Positions 7,089 through 14,549 of a DNA stretch of 15,754 bases are shown here, one piece after another (position 1 is the first letter of the stretch; every line of letters starts with the position of its first letter). Below the pieces are notes generated by a model. That model saw nothing but the letters and a program-made list of their open reading frames with translations, had not been told where the DNA came from and ran no database searches. Source of the stretch: Natronohydrobacter sp. (lineage in GTDB: Bacteria; Pseudomonadota; Alphaproteobacteria; Rhodobacterales; Rhodobacteraceae); the NCBI GenBank assembly GCA_007123015.1, contig SKSL01000008.1, positions 1 to 15,754 on the forward strand, read 5' to 3'. Position numbers and translations under genes: made by a program.

Positions 7089-7726
7089 TGCGTGCCCTTG
7101 TCGTCTATTGCCATCCCGATCCCAGCAGTTTCACGGCGGCCGTGCGCGATGTGGTCCTTTCCGAGCTGCGCGCCGCCAAGGCCGAGATCCGCCTGCGCGA
7201 TCTCTATGGCGAGGGTTTTCAGCCAATCCTGACCCAGAGCGAATGGCAGGGTTATCTCAATTGTCCCGGCAACCGCGCCCCGGTCGCAGCGCCCGCAGAT
7301 GATCTGCAATGGTGCGACACGCTGATTTTCGTCTATCCGACCTGGTGGTATGGTTTGCCTGCGATCCTGAAAGGTTGGCTGGATCGCGTGTTGCTGCCCG
7401 ATGTGGCGTTCCTGATGCCCGATGAAATGAACAAGAATATCCGCCCCGGTCTGACCCATATCACCCGGCTGGGCGTCTTCACAACCTGCGGGGCCAGTCG
7501 CTGGCTGACCTTCATTGTCGGCGCTCCGGGCAAGCGCACGCTGCTGCGCGGGGTGCGGTTTCTCTGCGCCAAAAGCTGCCGCACGGCCTTTGCCGCGCAT
7601 TACCTGATGGACAGCTCGACCCCCGCCAGCCGCAAGGCACATCTTGACACAGTGCGTCGTGCCCTGACCCGCCTGATCGGTGCCCTGCCCCAAGAACAGG
7701 GCGCGCAAACGGGGGCACGCGCATGA
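7088..7726 (+). CDS. Flavodoxin-fold NAD(P)H oxidoreductase, copy 2
   Basis: 212 residues. The start shares one base with the previous stop (TGATG at 7086-7090) and has a strong GGAGG (7076-7080) 7 bases upstream. Same family as its neighbour: CHPDPSS (8-14) is the phosphate-binding loop and YPTWWYGLPAILKGWLDRV (83-101) is the flavin/active-site loop. It differs in the loop aromatic (WWYG against WNFG), a longer 123-140 region (DEMNKNIRP), and a Cys-containing C-terminal third (FLCAKSCRT) absent from copy 1. The pair reads as an old tandem duplication followed by divergence, so the two may form a heterodimer or act on successive intermediates. Neither option can be settled from sequence. It ends with an ATGA overlap with the dioxygenase gene (7723-7726). 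Confidence 0.87.
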   Translation: MRALVVYCHPDPSSFTAAVRDVVLSELRAAKAEIRLRDLYGEGFQPILTQSEWQGYLNCPGNRAPVAAPADDLQWCDTLIFVYPTWWYGLPAILKGWLDRVLLPDVAFLMPDEMNKNIRPGLTHITRLGVFTTCGASRWLTFIVGAPGKRTLLRGVRFLCAKSCRTAFAAHYLMDSSTPASRKAHLDTVRRALTRLIGALPQEQGAQTGARA

Positions 7727-8634
7727 GCATTCCACGCCTGAACTGGGCCAATCACGCGCGCGACCCAGAGGCCTTCCGCGCGACGCTGGGCCAGACCTGC
7801 CGCGATACAGGTTTCTTCCTGCTCGAAGGTCACGGGCTGGACCCTGCGTTGATTGCGCGCGTGTTCGACAGTGCAGCGCAATTCTTCGCCCAGCCCGAGG
7901 GCGCAAAACGCCCGCTTTCGATCGCGACCAACCCGCATAATCGCGGTTGGGCTTATCTCGGGTCTGAATCGCTCGATGAAACCTCGGGCCAGACAGATCG
8001 GAAAGAGGCGTTCAATATCGGGCTCGACCTGCCAGCAGATGATCCGCGCGTGATCCGGGGCGAACCGTTTCGCGGCGTTAATCTCTGGCCCGACCTGCCC
8101 GGCTTTCGCGACACGATGCTGGCCTATTTCGATGCCGCCCTTGATCTGGGTACAGGCCTTTTGCGCCCCATCGCCCGCGACCTTGGCCTGCCCGTGCATC
8201 ATTTCGACGCCAGTTTCGACGCGCCCATGGCCACGCTGCGCCTGCTCTCCTACCCCGCTGCCAGTGGTGCAACAGGCGAGATCGGCGCAGGCGCGCATAC
8301 GGATTACGGTGCGCTGACGCTTCTGATGACCGATGGCGCGCCGGGGCTGCAAGTGCGCCCGCGCGGCGGCGATTGGCAGGATGTGCCGCATGTGCCGGGC
8401 GCCTTCATCGTCAATATCGGCGATTGCCTGATGCGCTGGACGAATGATCTTTATGTCTCGACGCCCCATCGCGTGCTGCCCCCGCCCCGCGCGCGTCAAT
8501 CCGTGGCCTTCTTCCTGGACCCGAACCCGGATGCGCTGATCGACCCGCTTCCCGGCACAGGCGCGCCCAAATACGCGGCCATGACGGGGGCCGAGTATCT
8601 GCACATGCGCCTGTCTGCGACCTACAAGCTATGA
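7723..8634 (+). CDS. Fe(II)/2-oxoglutarate dioxygenase, isopenicillin N synthase type
   Basis: 303 residues, cytoplasmic. The N-terminal DIOX_N part has CRDTGFFLLEGHGL (26-39). The catalytic jelly roll carries the full facial triad: His192 and Asp194 in GAHTDYGALTLL, and His249 in VSTPHRVL. R258-Q-S260 is the RxS pair that holds 2-oxoglutarate. Such enzymes couple decarboxylation of 2-oxoglutarate with O2 to hydroxylation, N- or O-demethylation, desaturation or ring changes; bacterial relatives include ethylene-forming enzyme and many small-molecule hydroxylases. With all cofactor residues intact it is expected to be active. It sits between the reductase pair and the creatininase gene, starting in an ATGA overlap. 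It probably performs the oxygen-dependent attack on the imported compound; the substrate is unknown. Confidence 0.92.
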   Translation: MSIPRLNWANHARDPEAFRATLGQTCRDTGFFLLEGHGLDPALIARVFDSAAQFFAQPEGAKRPLSIATNPHNRGWAYLGSESLDETSGQTDRKEAFNIGLDLPADDPRVIRGEPFRGVNLWPDLPGFRDTMLAYFDAALDLGTGLLRPIARDLGLPVHHFDASFDAPMATLRLLSYPAASGATGEIGAGAHTDYGALTLLMTDGAPGLQVRPRGGDWQDVPHVPGAFIVNIGDCLMRWTNDLYVSTPHRVLPPPRARQSVAFFLDPNPDALIDPLPGTGAPKYAAMTGAEYLHMRLSATYKL

Positions 8635-8637
8635 GGA
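8633..8637 (+). promoter_or_regulatory. Ribosome binding site for the creatininase-family gene
   Basis: GAGGA spans the end of the dioxygenase stop region and lies 5 bases before the ATG at 8643. An earlier in-frame ATG at 8631 overlaps the dioxygenase TGA but has no clear Shine-Dalgarno, so 8643 is preferred by a modest margin. Confidence 0.5.
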
Positions 8638-8642
8638 ACCCC

Positions 8643-9410
8643 ATGCGCCGATTGGACTGGGCCGAGTACCGCACCACCGAATATTCCGATATTGACCCGA
8701 TGCGCACGATCGCGATCCTGCCTACCGCCGCGATCGAGCAGCACGGGCCGCATCTGCCTGTCGGTGTTGACACGATGATCGCCGAGGGCCTGCTGGCGCG
8801 GTTGCGCACGCTTTGCCCCGAGGATCTGGATATCCGCATCCTGCCTGTGCAGGCAGTGGGCAAGTCGAATGAGCATTTGCATGCGCCCGGCACCTTGACC
8901 CTGAGCGCCGAAAACGCCCTGCGCATCTGGATCGAGATTGGGCTTTCTGTTGCCCGCGCCGGTGTGCGCAAGATCGTGATCGTCAACAGCCATGGCGGCA
9001 ATCTGGACCTGATCTCGATGCTGTCGCGCGAATTGCGGGTGCAGGCCGGTATGTTGGCCGTGAAATGCCAATGGGGCAGTTTTGGCCAACCCGGGGGGAT
9101 GTATCCCGCGCGGGAAACGGCTTTCGGTATTCATGGCGGCGATATCGAGACCTCTCTGATGCTGGCCTTCCGCCCCGAGTTGGTTGATATGACAGCGGCC
9201 CGGAACTTTGTGTCATCGGCGGAAAACGACACTCTCTCGCCGATTGGACCTGTGTCTTATGGCTGGATTTCAAGCGATCTGAACCCGGCTGGAACTGTCG
9301 GCAATGCCGCGCTGGCAACGGCAGAGAAAGGATTTGCGACAGCAGATCATTACGTTACAGGCTTTTGTGACCTTCTGCGCAGAGTTGCTGCGCATGATCT
9401 GCCAAAGTGA
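8643..9410 (+). CDS. Creatininase-family amidohydrolase
   Basis: 255 residues, the usual length for the family. The N-terminal metal site is clear: PTAAIEQHGPHLPVGVD gives Glu32, His34 and Asp43. NSHGGN (115-120) supplies His117, and IHGGDIETSLML supplies the later Glu of the binuclear site. Members hydrolyse cyclic or linear amides: creatinine to creatine, formamidopyrimidines in flavin/F420 synthesis (ArfB), and peptide ends (MftE). Here it is the last gene of the catabolic operon, so ring opening or amide hydrolysis of an intermediate is a reasonable role. Creatinine itself is possible but would not need the dioxygenase and reductases. The start at 8643 is favoured by GAGGA 5 bases upstream; a start at 8631 would add four residues. 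No obvious terminator follows. Confidence 0.9.
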   Translation: MRRLDWAEYRTTEYSDIDPMRTIAILPTAAIEQHGPHLPVGVDTMIAEGLLARLRTLCPEDLDIRILPVQAVGKSNEHLHAPGTLTLSAENALRIWIEIGLSVARAGVRKIVIVNSHGGNLDLISMLSRELRVQAGMLAVKCQWGSFGQPGGMYPARETAFGIHGGDIETSLMLAFRPELVDMTAARNFVSSAENDTLSPIGPVSYGWISSDLNPAGTVGNAALATAEKGFATADHYVTGFCDLLRRVAAHDLPK

Positions 9411-9466
9411 TTTCACATAACCTTCTGCACTATCGCGAGCGCTGGCAACTTCTTGGGCCGCGTCGA

Positions 9467-9481
9467 TTAGGCAAGATTTAA
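9467..9481 (+). promoter_or_regulatory. Candidate CtrA-binding site upstream of flgE
   Basis: TTAGGCAAGATTTAA matches the CtrA consensus TTAA-N7-TTAA with one mismatch in the first half-site and exact 7-base spacing. It ends 50 bases before the flgE ATG, in the only gap (9411-9531) before the flagellar operon. CtrA controls flagellar genes in many alphaproteobacteria, including several Rhodobacterales. The match is short and AT-rich, so a chance hit cannot be excluded. An 8-bp inverted repeat also frames the gap (AAGTGATT 9405-9412, AATCACTT 9479-9486). Confidence 0.4.
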
Positions 9482-9531
9482 TCACTTCAGGTGAGACTGG
9501 CTCCAAGAATCATATCCTGAGCGGAGCTGAC

Positions 9532-10845
9532 ATGAGCCTTTCTTCCTCCATGAGCGCAGGCGTCGCTGGTCTGCGGGGCAACGCGACCAGATTGGCGACA
9601 ATTTCGGACAATATCGCCAATTCAGCGACGAATGGCTATCGACGCGCAAACACGTCCTTTCACTCCATGGTTGTCGGGTCCGGGGCCGCTGGCCAAAGCG
9701 CCTATGCGGCAGGGGGTGTGCGCACCACCACGTCGCGACTTGTGGATGAAGGCGGCGCATTGATCGGCACGCAAAACGCCACCGATATCGCCCTGTCGGG
9801 GCGTGGATTTCTTCCTGTCACGCATGAACTTGGTGCTCAGATCAACGATGGTACTGCGCCGCTTTTGCTGACGACGACCGGGTCCTTCAGACAGGATGCC
9901 GAAGGGTATCTGCGCGACGCATCGGGTCACGTTCTTCTGGGCTGGCCTGCAAACCCGGATGGGTCGATCCCCGCTTATCCACGTGACAGTCTTGCCGGAT
10001 TGCGACCCGTGCGCATTGATGCGAATGCACAGGTACATCTGCCGACGAGCAATATTGTTTTCGGGGCCAATCTCCCTGCTTCCGCGACGCTGCCGGATGC
10101 AGATGGAGAGCCTTACGTCATGACAGTCGAATATTTTGACAGCCTTGGGCTGGCGCAGACCATCACTGTTGAACTGACCCCTGCGTTGAACCCGGATGCG
10201 GCATCGAACACGTGGCAGATGGCCTTGAGCGATACTGGCTCTGGCAACCTGATCGGAAATTACAACCTTGTTTTCGATGCCAGCGTTGGGGCGGGTGGGA
10301 CATTGGCAGCTGTGACACGCACGAGTGATGAAGGCGCTGATTACGATCCTGAAACAGGCCAGATCGCCATGACCATCGGCGACCAGGAAATCCAGTTCGG
10401 GGTAGGGCTCCTTGGTCAGGGGAATGGCCTCGTTCAGCGTGGGACCAGCTTCTCCCCGACCGGGATCACACAAGACGGGTTTGGGTCTGGGGATCTTGCC
10501 GGCCTCATGGTCGACGCACAGGGCAATCTGGAAGCAGTATATGATCAAGGATTTCGACGGACACTGTTCCGCATCCCGATCGTGGACGTCCCTAATCCAA
10601 ATGGTCTGACATCGCTGGACGCGCAAGCCTTTCAAGTGTCGCGTGACAGCGGACCTTTCTTTCTATGGGATGCTGGTGAAGGCCCAGTTGGGGAATTCGT
10701 GGGATTCGCGCTTCAGGAATCCGCAACTGATGTCGCTGCCGAGCTGACGGGTCTCATTCAGACTCAAAGGGCATATTCTTCAAATGCAAAGGTGATTCAG
10801 ACAGTGGATGAGATGTTCCAGGAAACCACGAATATCAAACGCTGA
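9532..10845 (+). CDS. flgE: Flagellar hook protein FlgE
   Basis: 437 residues; many copies polymerise into the flagellar hook outside the cell. The N-terminal rod/hook signature is present (SMSAGVAGLRGN, then ISDNIANSATNGYRR at about 24-38). The C-terminal D0 helix is also typical (LIQTQRAYSSNAKVIQTVDE). Residues between about 90 and 370 form the variable surface domains, with FlgE-type segments such as SFRQDAEGYLRDASGHVLLGW. There is no signal peptide, as expected for export by the flagellar type III system. GGAG at 9523-9526 precedes the ATG by 5 bases. It is the first of four flagellar genes on this strand, with 23 bases before flgK. The preceding gap carries a CtrA-like site. The chief alternative, FlgF or FlgG, is less likely given the length and the flgK neighbour. 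Confidence 0.93.
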   Translation: MSLSSSMSAGVAGLRGNATRLATISDNIANSATNGYRRANTSFHSMVVGSGAAGQSAYAAGGVRTTTSRLVDEGGALIGTQNATDIALSGRGFLPVTHELGAQINDGTAPLLLTTTGSFRQDAEGYLRDASGHVLLGWPANPDGSIPAYPRDSLAGLRPVRIDANAQVHLPTSNIVFGANLPASATLPDADGEPYVMTVEYFDSLGLAQTITVELTPALNPDAASNTWQMALSDTGSGNLIGNYNLVFDASVGAGGTLAAVTRTSDEGADYDPETGQIAMTIGDQEIQFGVGLLGQGNGLVQRGTSFSPTGITQDGFGSGDLAGLMVDAQGNLEAVYDQGFRRTLFRIPIVDVPNPNGLTSLDAQAFQVSRDSGPFFLWDAGEGPVGEFVGFALQESATDVAAELTGLIQTQRAYSSNAKVIQTVDEMFQETTNIKR

Positions 10846-10868
10846 ACATGATGCGCGAGGGTTGAAAC

Positions 10869-12314
10869 ATGTCTATTTCTTTGGCGCTCTCATCGGCATT
10901 GAGTGGGTTGTCGGTCTCGACACGCGGAACCCAGATCGTCGCAAACAATATCGCAAACGCGCAGACAGACGCCTACGCTGTCCGCAGCCTGACTCAGTCT
11001 TCGCGTGTCATTGGTGGACTGGGCAATGGCGTCACGGTCGGTGATACGATCCGTCACACCGATCCGGGGTTGCTTGCAGAGCTGCGCAACGCCAAAGCCG
11101 AGAACCAACTGGACAGGGTTCATCGGTCTTTCTGGCAAGCGGTCGAGACCCAATTCGGCCTCCCGGGTGAGGCGGGCAGCTTGACCCAACTCCTGAACAC
11201 TTTCGAGGCGGCGTTAAAAGAGGCCAGCGTCACGCCCGATCAGCCGGCGGTATTGCTGCGGGTAAACCATGCGGCAAAAGATATCGTTCAGAAATTCAAC
11301 AGGCTTGATGAACTGATCAGTCAGGAGCGCGATAAAGCCGATGCTGCTATTGCGCATGATATTTCTCAGTTGAATGAAGCGCTTGAGGGTATTTCAACGT
11401 ATAACAGCGAAATCCAACGCCAAAGTCTTCTGGGCGGCGAACCCTCTGGACTGAAAGATCAGCGCCAGGCTCTTGTTGACAAGGTTTCAGAGCTCTTGCC
11501 TGTCCGTGAGTTTCCACGTGAGGATGGCAGAATCATGCTTTTGGGGGGTGACGGGTCCATTCTTGTAGATCGGCATGCTACGCAGTTCAGCTTTACGCGC
11601 AGTATCGAACCCCCCACAGGCAACAGCGTCGAAAACGGCACCCTCTCACTTGTGTCGCGTGATGGGCGCAATATCATACCGGATTCCGACCTGTTTTCGG
11701 CGGGACAGATTGGAGCAAACCTGAAAATCCGTGACCAATCTGCTCCGCATGTCCAAAATGGGCTTGATCGCCTCGCTGCTGATCTGGTGCAGCGCTTTGC
11801 ATCGCAAGACTTAGACCCAAGTCTTACGCCCGGGCAAGCTGGACTTTTCAGTATTTCTGGTCACTTGGATATTCCTCTGGATATCGAAGATTTTTCAGGA
11901 CTCATCAGGCTGAATCCTGCGATTGACACAAGCATTGGCGGTGAATTGTGGCGACTTCGCGATGGGGTAGCTGCGACAGAGCTCGGAAGTTCAGCCGATA
12001 ACCGTATCCTGAACAGTATGATCCAGGCCTTAGATCAGCTTGGGACGCTTGATGCAGCTATCGGCCCTGCGCAATCAGTGCACGACCATGCAACAGAACT
12101 TCTCACACAGGTTACAACTGAACGCGTCCGGCTTGAAGATGCAGTTACTCGAAGTGCTGCGAGATCAGCCACTTTGCAGGAGACACTTGCTTCAAGAGGG
12201 GTGGATACGGACGCCGAACTAAGTCGACTTTTGGTTCTTGAGCAGGCCTATGCTGCGAATGCCCGCGTACTTGCAACGGTCGATTCTATGCTGCGCACTA
12301 TTCTGGAGATCTAA
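10869..12314 (+). CDS. flgK: Flagellar hook-associated protein 1 FlgK
   Basis: 481 residues. FlgK forms the first junction layer between hook and filament and is exported by the flagellar type III apparatus. The N-terminus has the rod-type signature (TRGTQIVANNIANAQTDAYA), and the FlgK helical region follows (FWQAVETQFGLPGEAGSLTQ, then LLNTFEAAL). The C-terminal D0 helix is LLVLEQAYAANARVLATVDS ending in LRTILEI, the usual FlgK end. It lacks a large central insertion and is shorter than the enterobacterial protein (about 550), as in other Rhodobacterales. GAGGG about 8 bases before the ATG is the ribosome site. The stop is separated from the flgL start by one base, so the operon is continuous. 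Later parts of the gene are visibly richer in A and T than flgE. Confidence 0.93.
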   Translation: MSISLALSSALSGLSVSTRGTQIVANNIANAQTDAYAVRSLTQSSRVIGGLGNGVTVGDTIRHTDPGLLAELRNAKAENQLDRVHRSFWQAVETQFGLPGEAGSLTQLLNTFEAALKEASVTPDQPAVLLRVNHAAKDIVQKFNRLDELISQERDKADAAIAHDISQLNEALEGISTYNSEIQRQSLLGGEPSGLKDQRQALVDKVSELLPVREFPREDGRIMLLGGDGSILVDRHATQFSFTRSIEPPTGNSVENGTLSLVSRDGRNIIPDSDLFSAGQIGANLKIRDQSAPHVQNGLDRLAADLVQRFASQDLDPSLTPGQAGLFSISGHLDIPLDIEDFSGLIRLNPAIDTSIGGELWRLRDGVAATELGSSADNRILNSMIQALDQLGTLDAAIGPAQSVHDHATELLTQVTTERVRLEDAVTRSAARSATLQETLASRGVDTDAELSRLLVLEQAYAANARVLATVDSMLRTILEI

Positions 12315-12315
12315 A

Positions 12316-13323
12316 ATGAACTCAGCCAGTTTTGGAGATATGGCACACCATCTCCTGCTTCGCCGAAAATCTGCAAGCCTCAAGGCAAAGTTACCTGTGC
12401 TTTCCCATGAAATGACAACGGGTAAGTTCAAAGACAAAGCCCTCAAACTGAACGGCCAACTTGGAATACTGGCTGGACTGGAAAAGTCATTGAGTCGGGC
12501 AAAAACGCATGCCTCCACTGCCCAATCTGTGACACAGTTCCTTAATCAGCAAGAGTTGGTGATCAAAGAGCTTACTACGTTGGCGACAGATTCAATGTCC
12601 GGAATGGCTCCGGTTATGCAAAATGGTAGTGAGCGAGATGTTACGCGCGTCCTGTCCGACGCAGGCGATGTTTTTGCTTCTGCAATAAGTGTAATCAATA
12701 CTCGTTTCGCTGGACGCTCCATATTTTCCGGAATTGCAACAACTCAGGCAGCAATTGCGCCAAGTGAACAGATTCTGGACCTGCTTTTTTCAGAAGTCAC
12801 AATGCCGACGAGTGTCTTCGCCATTTCGGATATTGTTGATGAATGGTTCAGCCCAGGAGGTGGTTTTGATGCTGCTGGTTATCTTGGTAGTTCCCAGTCA
12901 CCTGCACCTGTGCATATCGGCTCGGGCCGCTTCGTCAAAAATGACGTTACTGCACAGGATACTGCTATACGCGTAGCATTGGCAGCATTTGCAAAACCTG
13001 CGCTATTTGGAAAATTAAATATTAATCATCCATCGCCAAACGCACATGCTGGCCTCCAAGAAGCATATTTTTCTTTGTTGAGCTCTGAGAGAGCCCTCAT
13101 TGAGCTTGGTGCGCGGATTGGCAGTAATCAAGAAAAAGCGTTGACTGGCTTGCTGCGGGCTGAAACTGAGAAAACATCGCTTTCTTTAGCGCGCGCAGAG
13201 TTGATTGCGTCCGACCCCTATGAAGCTGCGAGCAAGTTTGAAAATGCGATCACGCTAATTGATACTGTTTACGCATTGACAGCACGAGCGTCACGTCTGA
13301 CTCTTTCAGACTATCTAAAATGA
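12316..13323 (+). CDS. flgL: Flagellar hook-associated protein 3 FlgL
   Basis: 335 residues. FlgL is the second hook-filament junction protein. The start at 12316 lies one base after the flgK stop and uses GGAG (12305-12308) inside the flgK end; the frame is open upstream into flgK, but those residues do not look like FlgL. The flagellin-like coiled N-terminus is seen (LPVLSHEMTTGKFKDKALKL, where other members have an LSTGKR-like motif). The conserved NTRFAGRSIFSGIAT (about 126-140) corresponds to the flagellin-family N.R..GR.LFSG signature. A C-terminal helix follows, with YEAASKFENAITLIDTVYAL. Base composition is much lower in GC than in the catabolic genes. The stop overlaps the flgI start by ATGA (13320-13323). 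Flagellin itself is unlikely because of position, length and the missing flagellin core. Confidence 0.9.
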   Translation: MNSASFGDMAHHLLLRRKSASLKAKLPVLSHEMTTGKFKDKALKLNGQLGILAGLEKSLSRAKTHASTAQSVTQFLNQQELVIKELTTLATDSMSGMAPVMQNGSERDVTRVLSDAGDVFASAISVINTRFAGRSIFSGIATTQAAIAPSEQILDLLFSEVTMPTSVFAISDIVDEWFSPGGGFDAAGYLGSSQSPAPVHIGSGRFVKNDVTAQDTAIRVALAAFAKPALFGKLNINHPSPNAHAGLQEAYFSLLSSERALIELGARIGSNQEKALTGLLRAETEKTSLSLARAELIASDPYEAASKFENAITLIDTVYALTARASRLTLSDYLK

Positions 13324-14432
13324 AAAATTTTGGTTTTTGTATCGCTTCTGGTTTTCTCAGTTTGCTGATTTTTCTTGGGGCGGCCGATGCGAATGTTCGC
13401 CTTAAAGATCTTGTAGAGTTTGATGGTGTCCGGGGTAACGACCTTTTGGGCTATGGTCTGGTAGTAGGATTGGATGGAACTGGTGATGGGATGCGGAACG
13501 CCCCATTCACAGAAGATATGCTATCGAATATTCTGGAACGACTTGGCGTGAATGTGACAGGTGAGCAGTTTCGTCCCCAGAACGTTGCTGCGGTCATTGT
13601 TACGGCGACTTTGCCACCATTTGCCCGTACAGGCAGCAGGATAGATGTCACTGTTTCCGCAATCGGCGACGCAGATAGTTTGTTGGGGGGAACTTTGGTA
13701 ATGACGCCTCTATATGGCGCTGACAGTACAATCTATGCGGTTGCCCAAGGAAGCGTAATTGCCGGTGGGGCTGCTATCGGTGGTCAAGCTGCGCGCGAGG
13801 TCCGCGGTGTGCCGACGTCGGGCACAATTCCAATGGGTGCGCGGGTTGAGCGGGAAGTGAACTTCGATTTATCGAGTTTGCCGCAGATCAGGCTCGCACT
13901 CAGAACTCCGGACTTCAGCACTGCAGCACTGATCGAGCAGCGGATTAATAGTAGCTTTGGTCGATCTGTAGCAGAAATGTCTGATCCAGGCACAGTCGTA
14001 TTGAATATCGCAAAAACGGGTCTATCTTCCGCTGCGCACGCTTTGGCGAGTATTGAGAATATAAGAATAACGCCCCAGAATCGTGCGCGGGTTGTCGTGG
14101 ATCAAAGGTCCGGTACAATTGTGATTGGTGAAGATGTCAGGATTAGCCGGGTTGCCGTTGCCCAAGGTGGCTTGACATTGCGTGTTGAAGAGACGCCTTT
14201 GATCGTCCAGCCAAATCCCTTTTCAGACGGTGATACGATCGTGGTTCCCAGAACAGAGGCGCTTATTGAGGACAGACCACCTGTAGCCCTTGCTGAATTG
14301 AATGAAGCGACCTCGCTATCAGAGGTCGTGTCTGGCCTGAACGCACTTGGGGTCGCTCCGCGAGACATGATTGATATTTTGAATAGTATCAAGGCTGCAG
14401 GAGCGCTGCACGCGGAATTAATAGTTCGGTAG
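13320..14432 (+). CDS. flgI: Flagellar P-ring protein FlgI precursor
   Basis: 370 residues, the normal length of FlgI. It has a Sec signal peptide (MKN, a long hydrophobic core, AADA before NVRLKDL) with cleavage predicted after residue 24; the protein forms the periplasmic P ring around the rod in the peptidoglycan layer. Strong family segments are NDLLGYGLVVGLDGTGDG, the PQNVAAVIVTATLPPFARTG region, LLGGTLVMTPLYGADSTIYA, and the C-terminal GLNALGVAPRDMIDIL followed by AAGALHAELIV. It begins in an ATGA overlap with flgL and is the last flagellar gene in the window. The 5' end is unusually AT-rich (21 G+C in 60 bases at 13321-13380). Downstream lie a hairpin and an insertion sequence, so any further flagellar genes on this strand are either beyond the element or elsewhere. 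Confidence 0.96.
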   Translation: MKNFGFCIASGFLSLLIFLGAADANVRLKDLVEFDGVRGNDLLGYGLVVGLDGTGDGMRNAPFTEDMLSNILERLGVNVTGEQFRPQNVAAVIVTATLPPFARTGSRIDVTVSAIGDADSLLGGTLVMTPLYGADSTIYAVAQGSVIAGGAAIGGQAAREVRGVPTSGTIPMGARVEREVNFDLSSLPQIRLALRTPDFSTAALIEQRINSSFGRSVAEMSDPGTVVLNIAKTGLSSAAHALASIENIRITPQNRARVVVDQRSGTIVIGEDVRISRVAVAQGGLTLRVEETPLIVQPNPFSDGDTIVVPRTEALIEDRPPVALAELNEATSLSEVVSGLNALGVAPRDMIDILNSIKAAGALHAELIVR

Positions 14433-14505
14433 TTCGACTTGAAAAACGCTCAACGTTGTAAGGTTTAGCACAGAGTATTTTTCCGATCTCGGATGATCAC
14501 ATTTC

Positions 14506-14549
14506 CCCTCGGTGATCTGCCATCTTCATGGCAAGATCTGTGCTGAGGG
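14506..14549 (+). terminator. Imperfect hairpin downstream of flgI, possible transcription end
   Basis: The core is GATCTGCCAT, a CTTC loop, and ATGGCAAGATC (14514-14538), a 10-bp stem with one bulged A. CCCTC at 14506-14510 can pair with GAGGG at 14545-14549 to extend it. No run of T follows, so it is not a standard intrinsic terminator. It may slow polymerase, protect the flgI mRNA end, or belong to insertion-sequence flanking DNA. Smaller palindromes nearby are CAACGTTG at 14451-14458 and CCGATCTCGG at 14483-14492. Confidence 0.35.

Noticed and set aside
9371..9430. Short direct repeat CCTTCTGC at 9371 and 9421 around the creatininase gene end
   Set aside because: Only 8 bases and no mobile-element features nearby; likely chance.
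9443..9458. Possible sigma-54 promoter TGGCAACTTCTTGGGC upstream of flgE
   Set aside because: The GG and GC elements are one base too far apart and the -12 TTGC is degraded, so it does not fit the consensus.
9622..10635. A 337-codon minus-strand frame inside flgE
   Set aside because: Antisense to a clear FlgE gene with no family motif or ribosome site.
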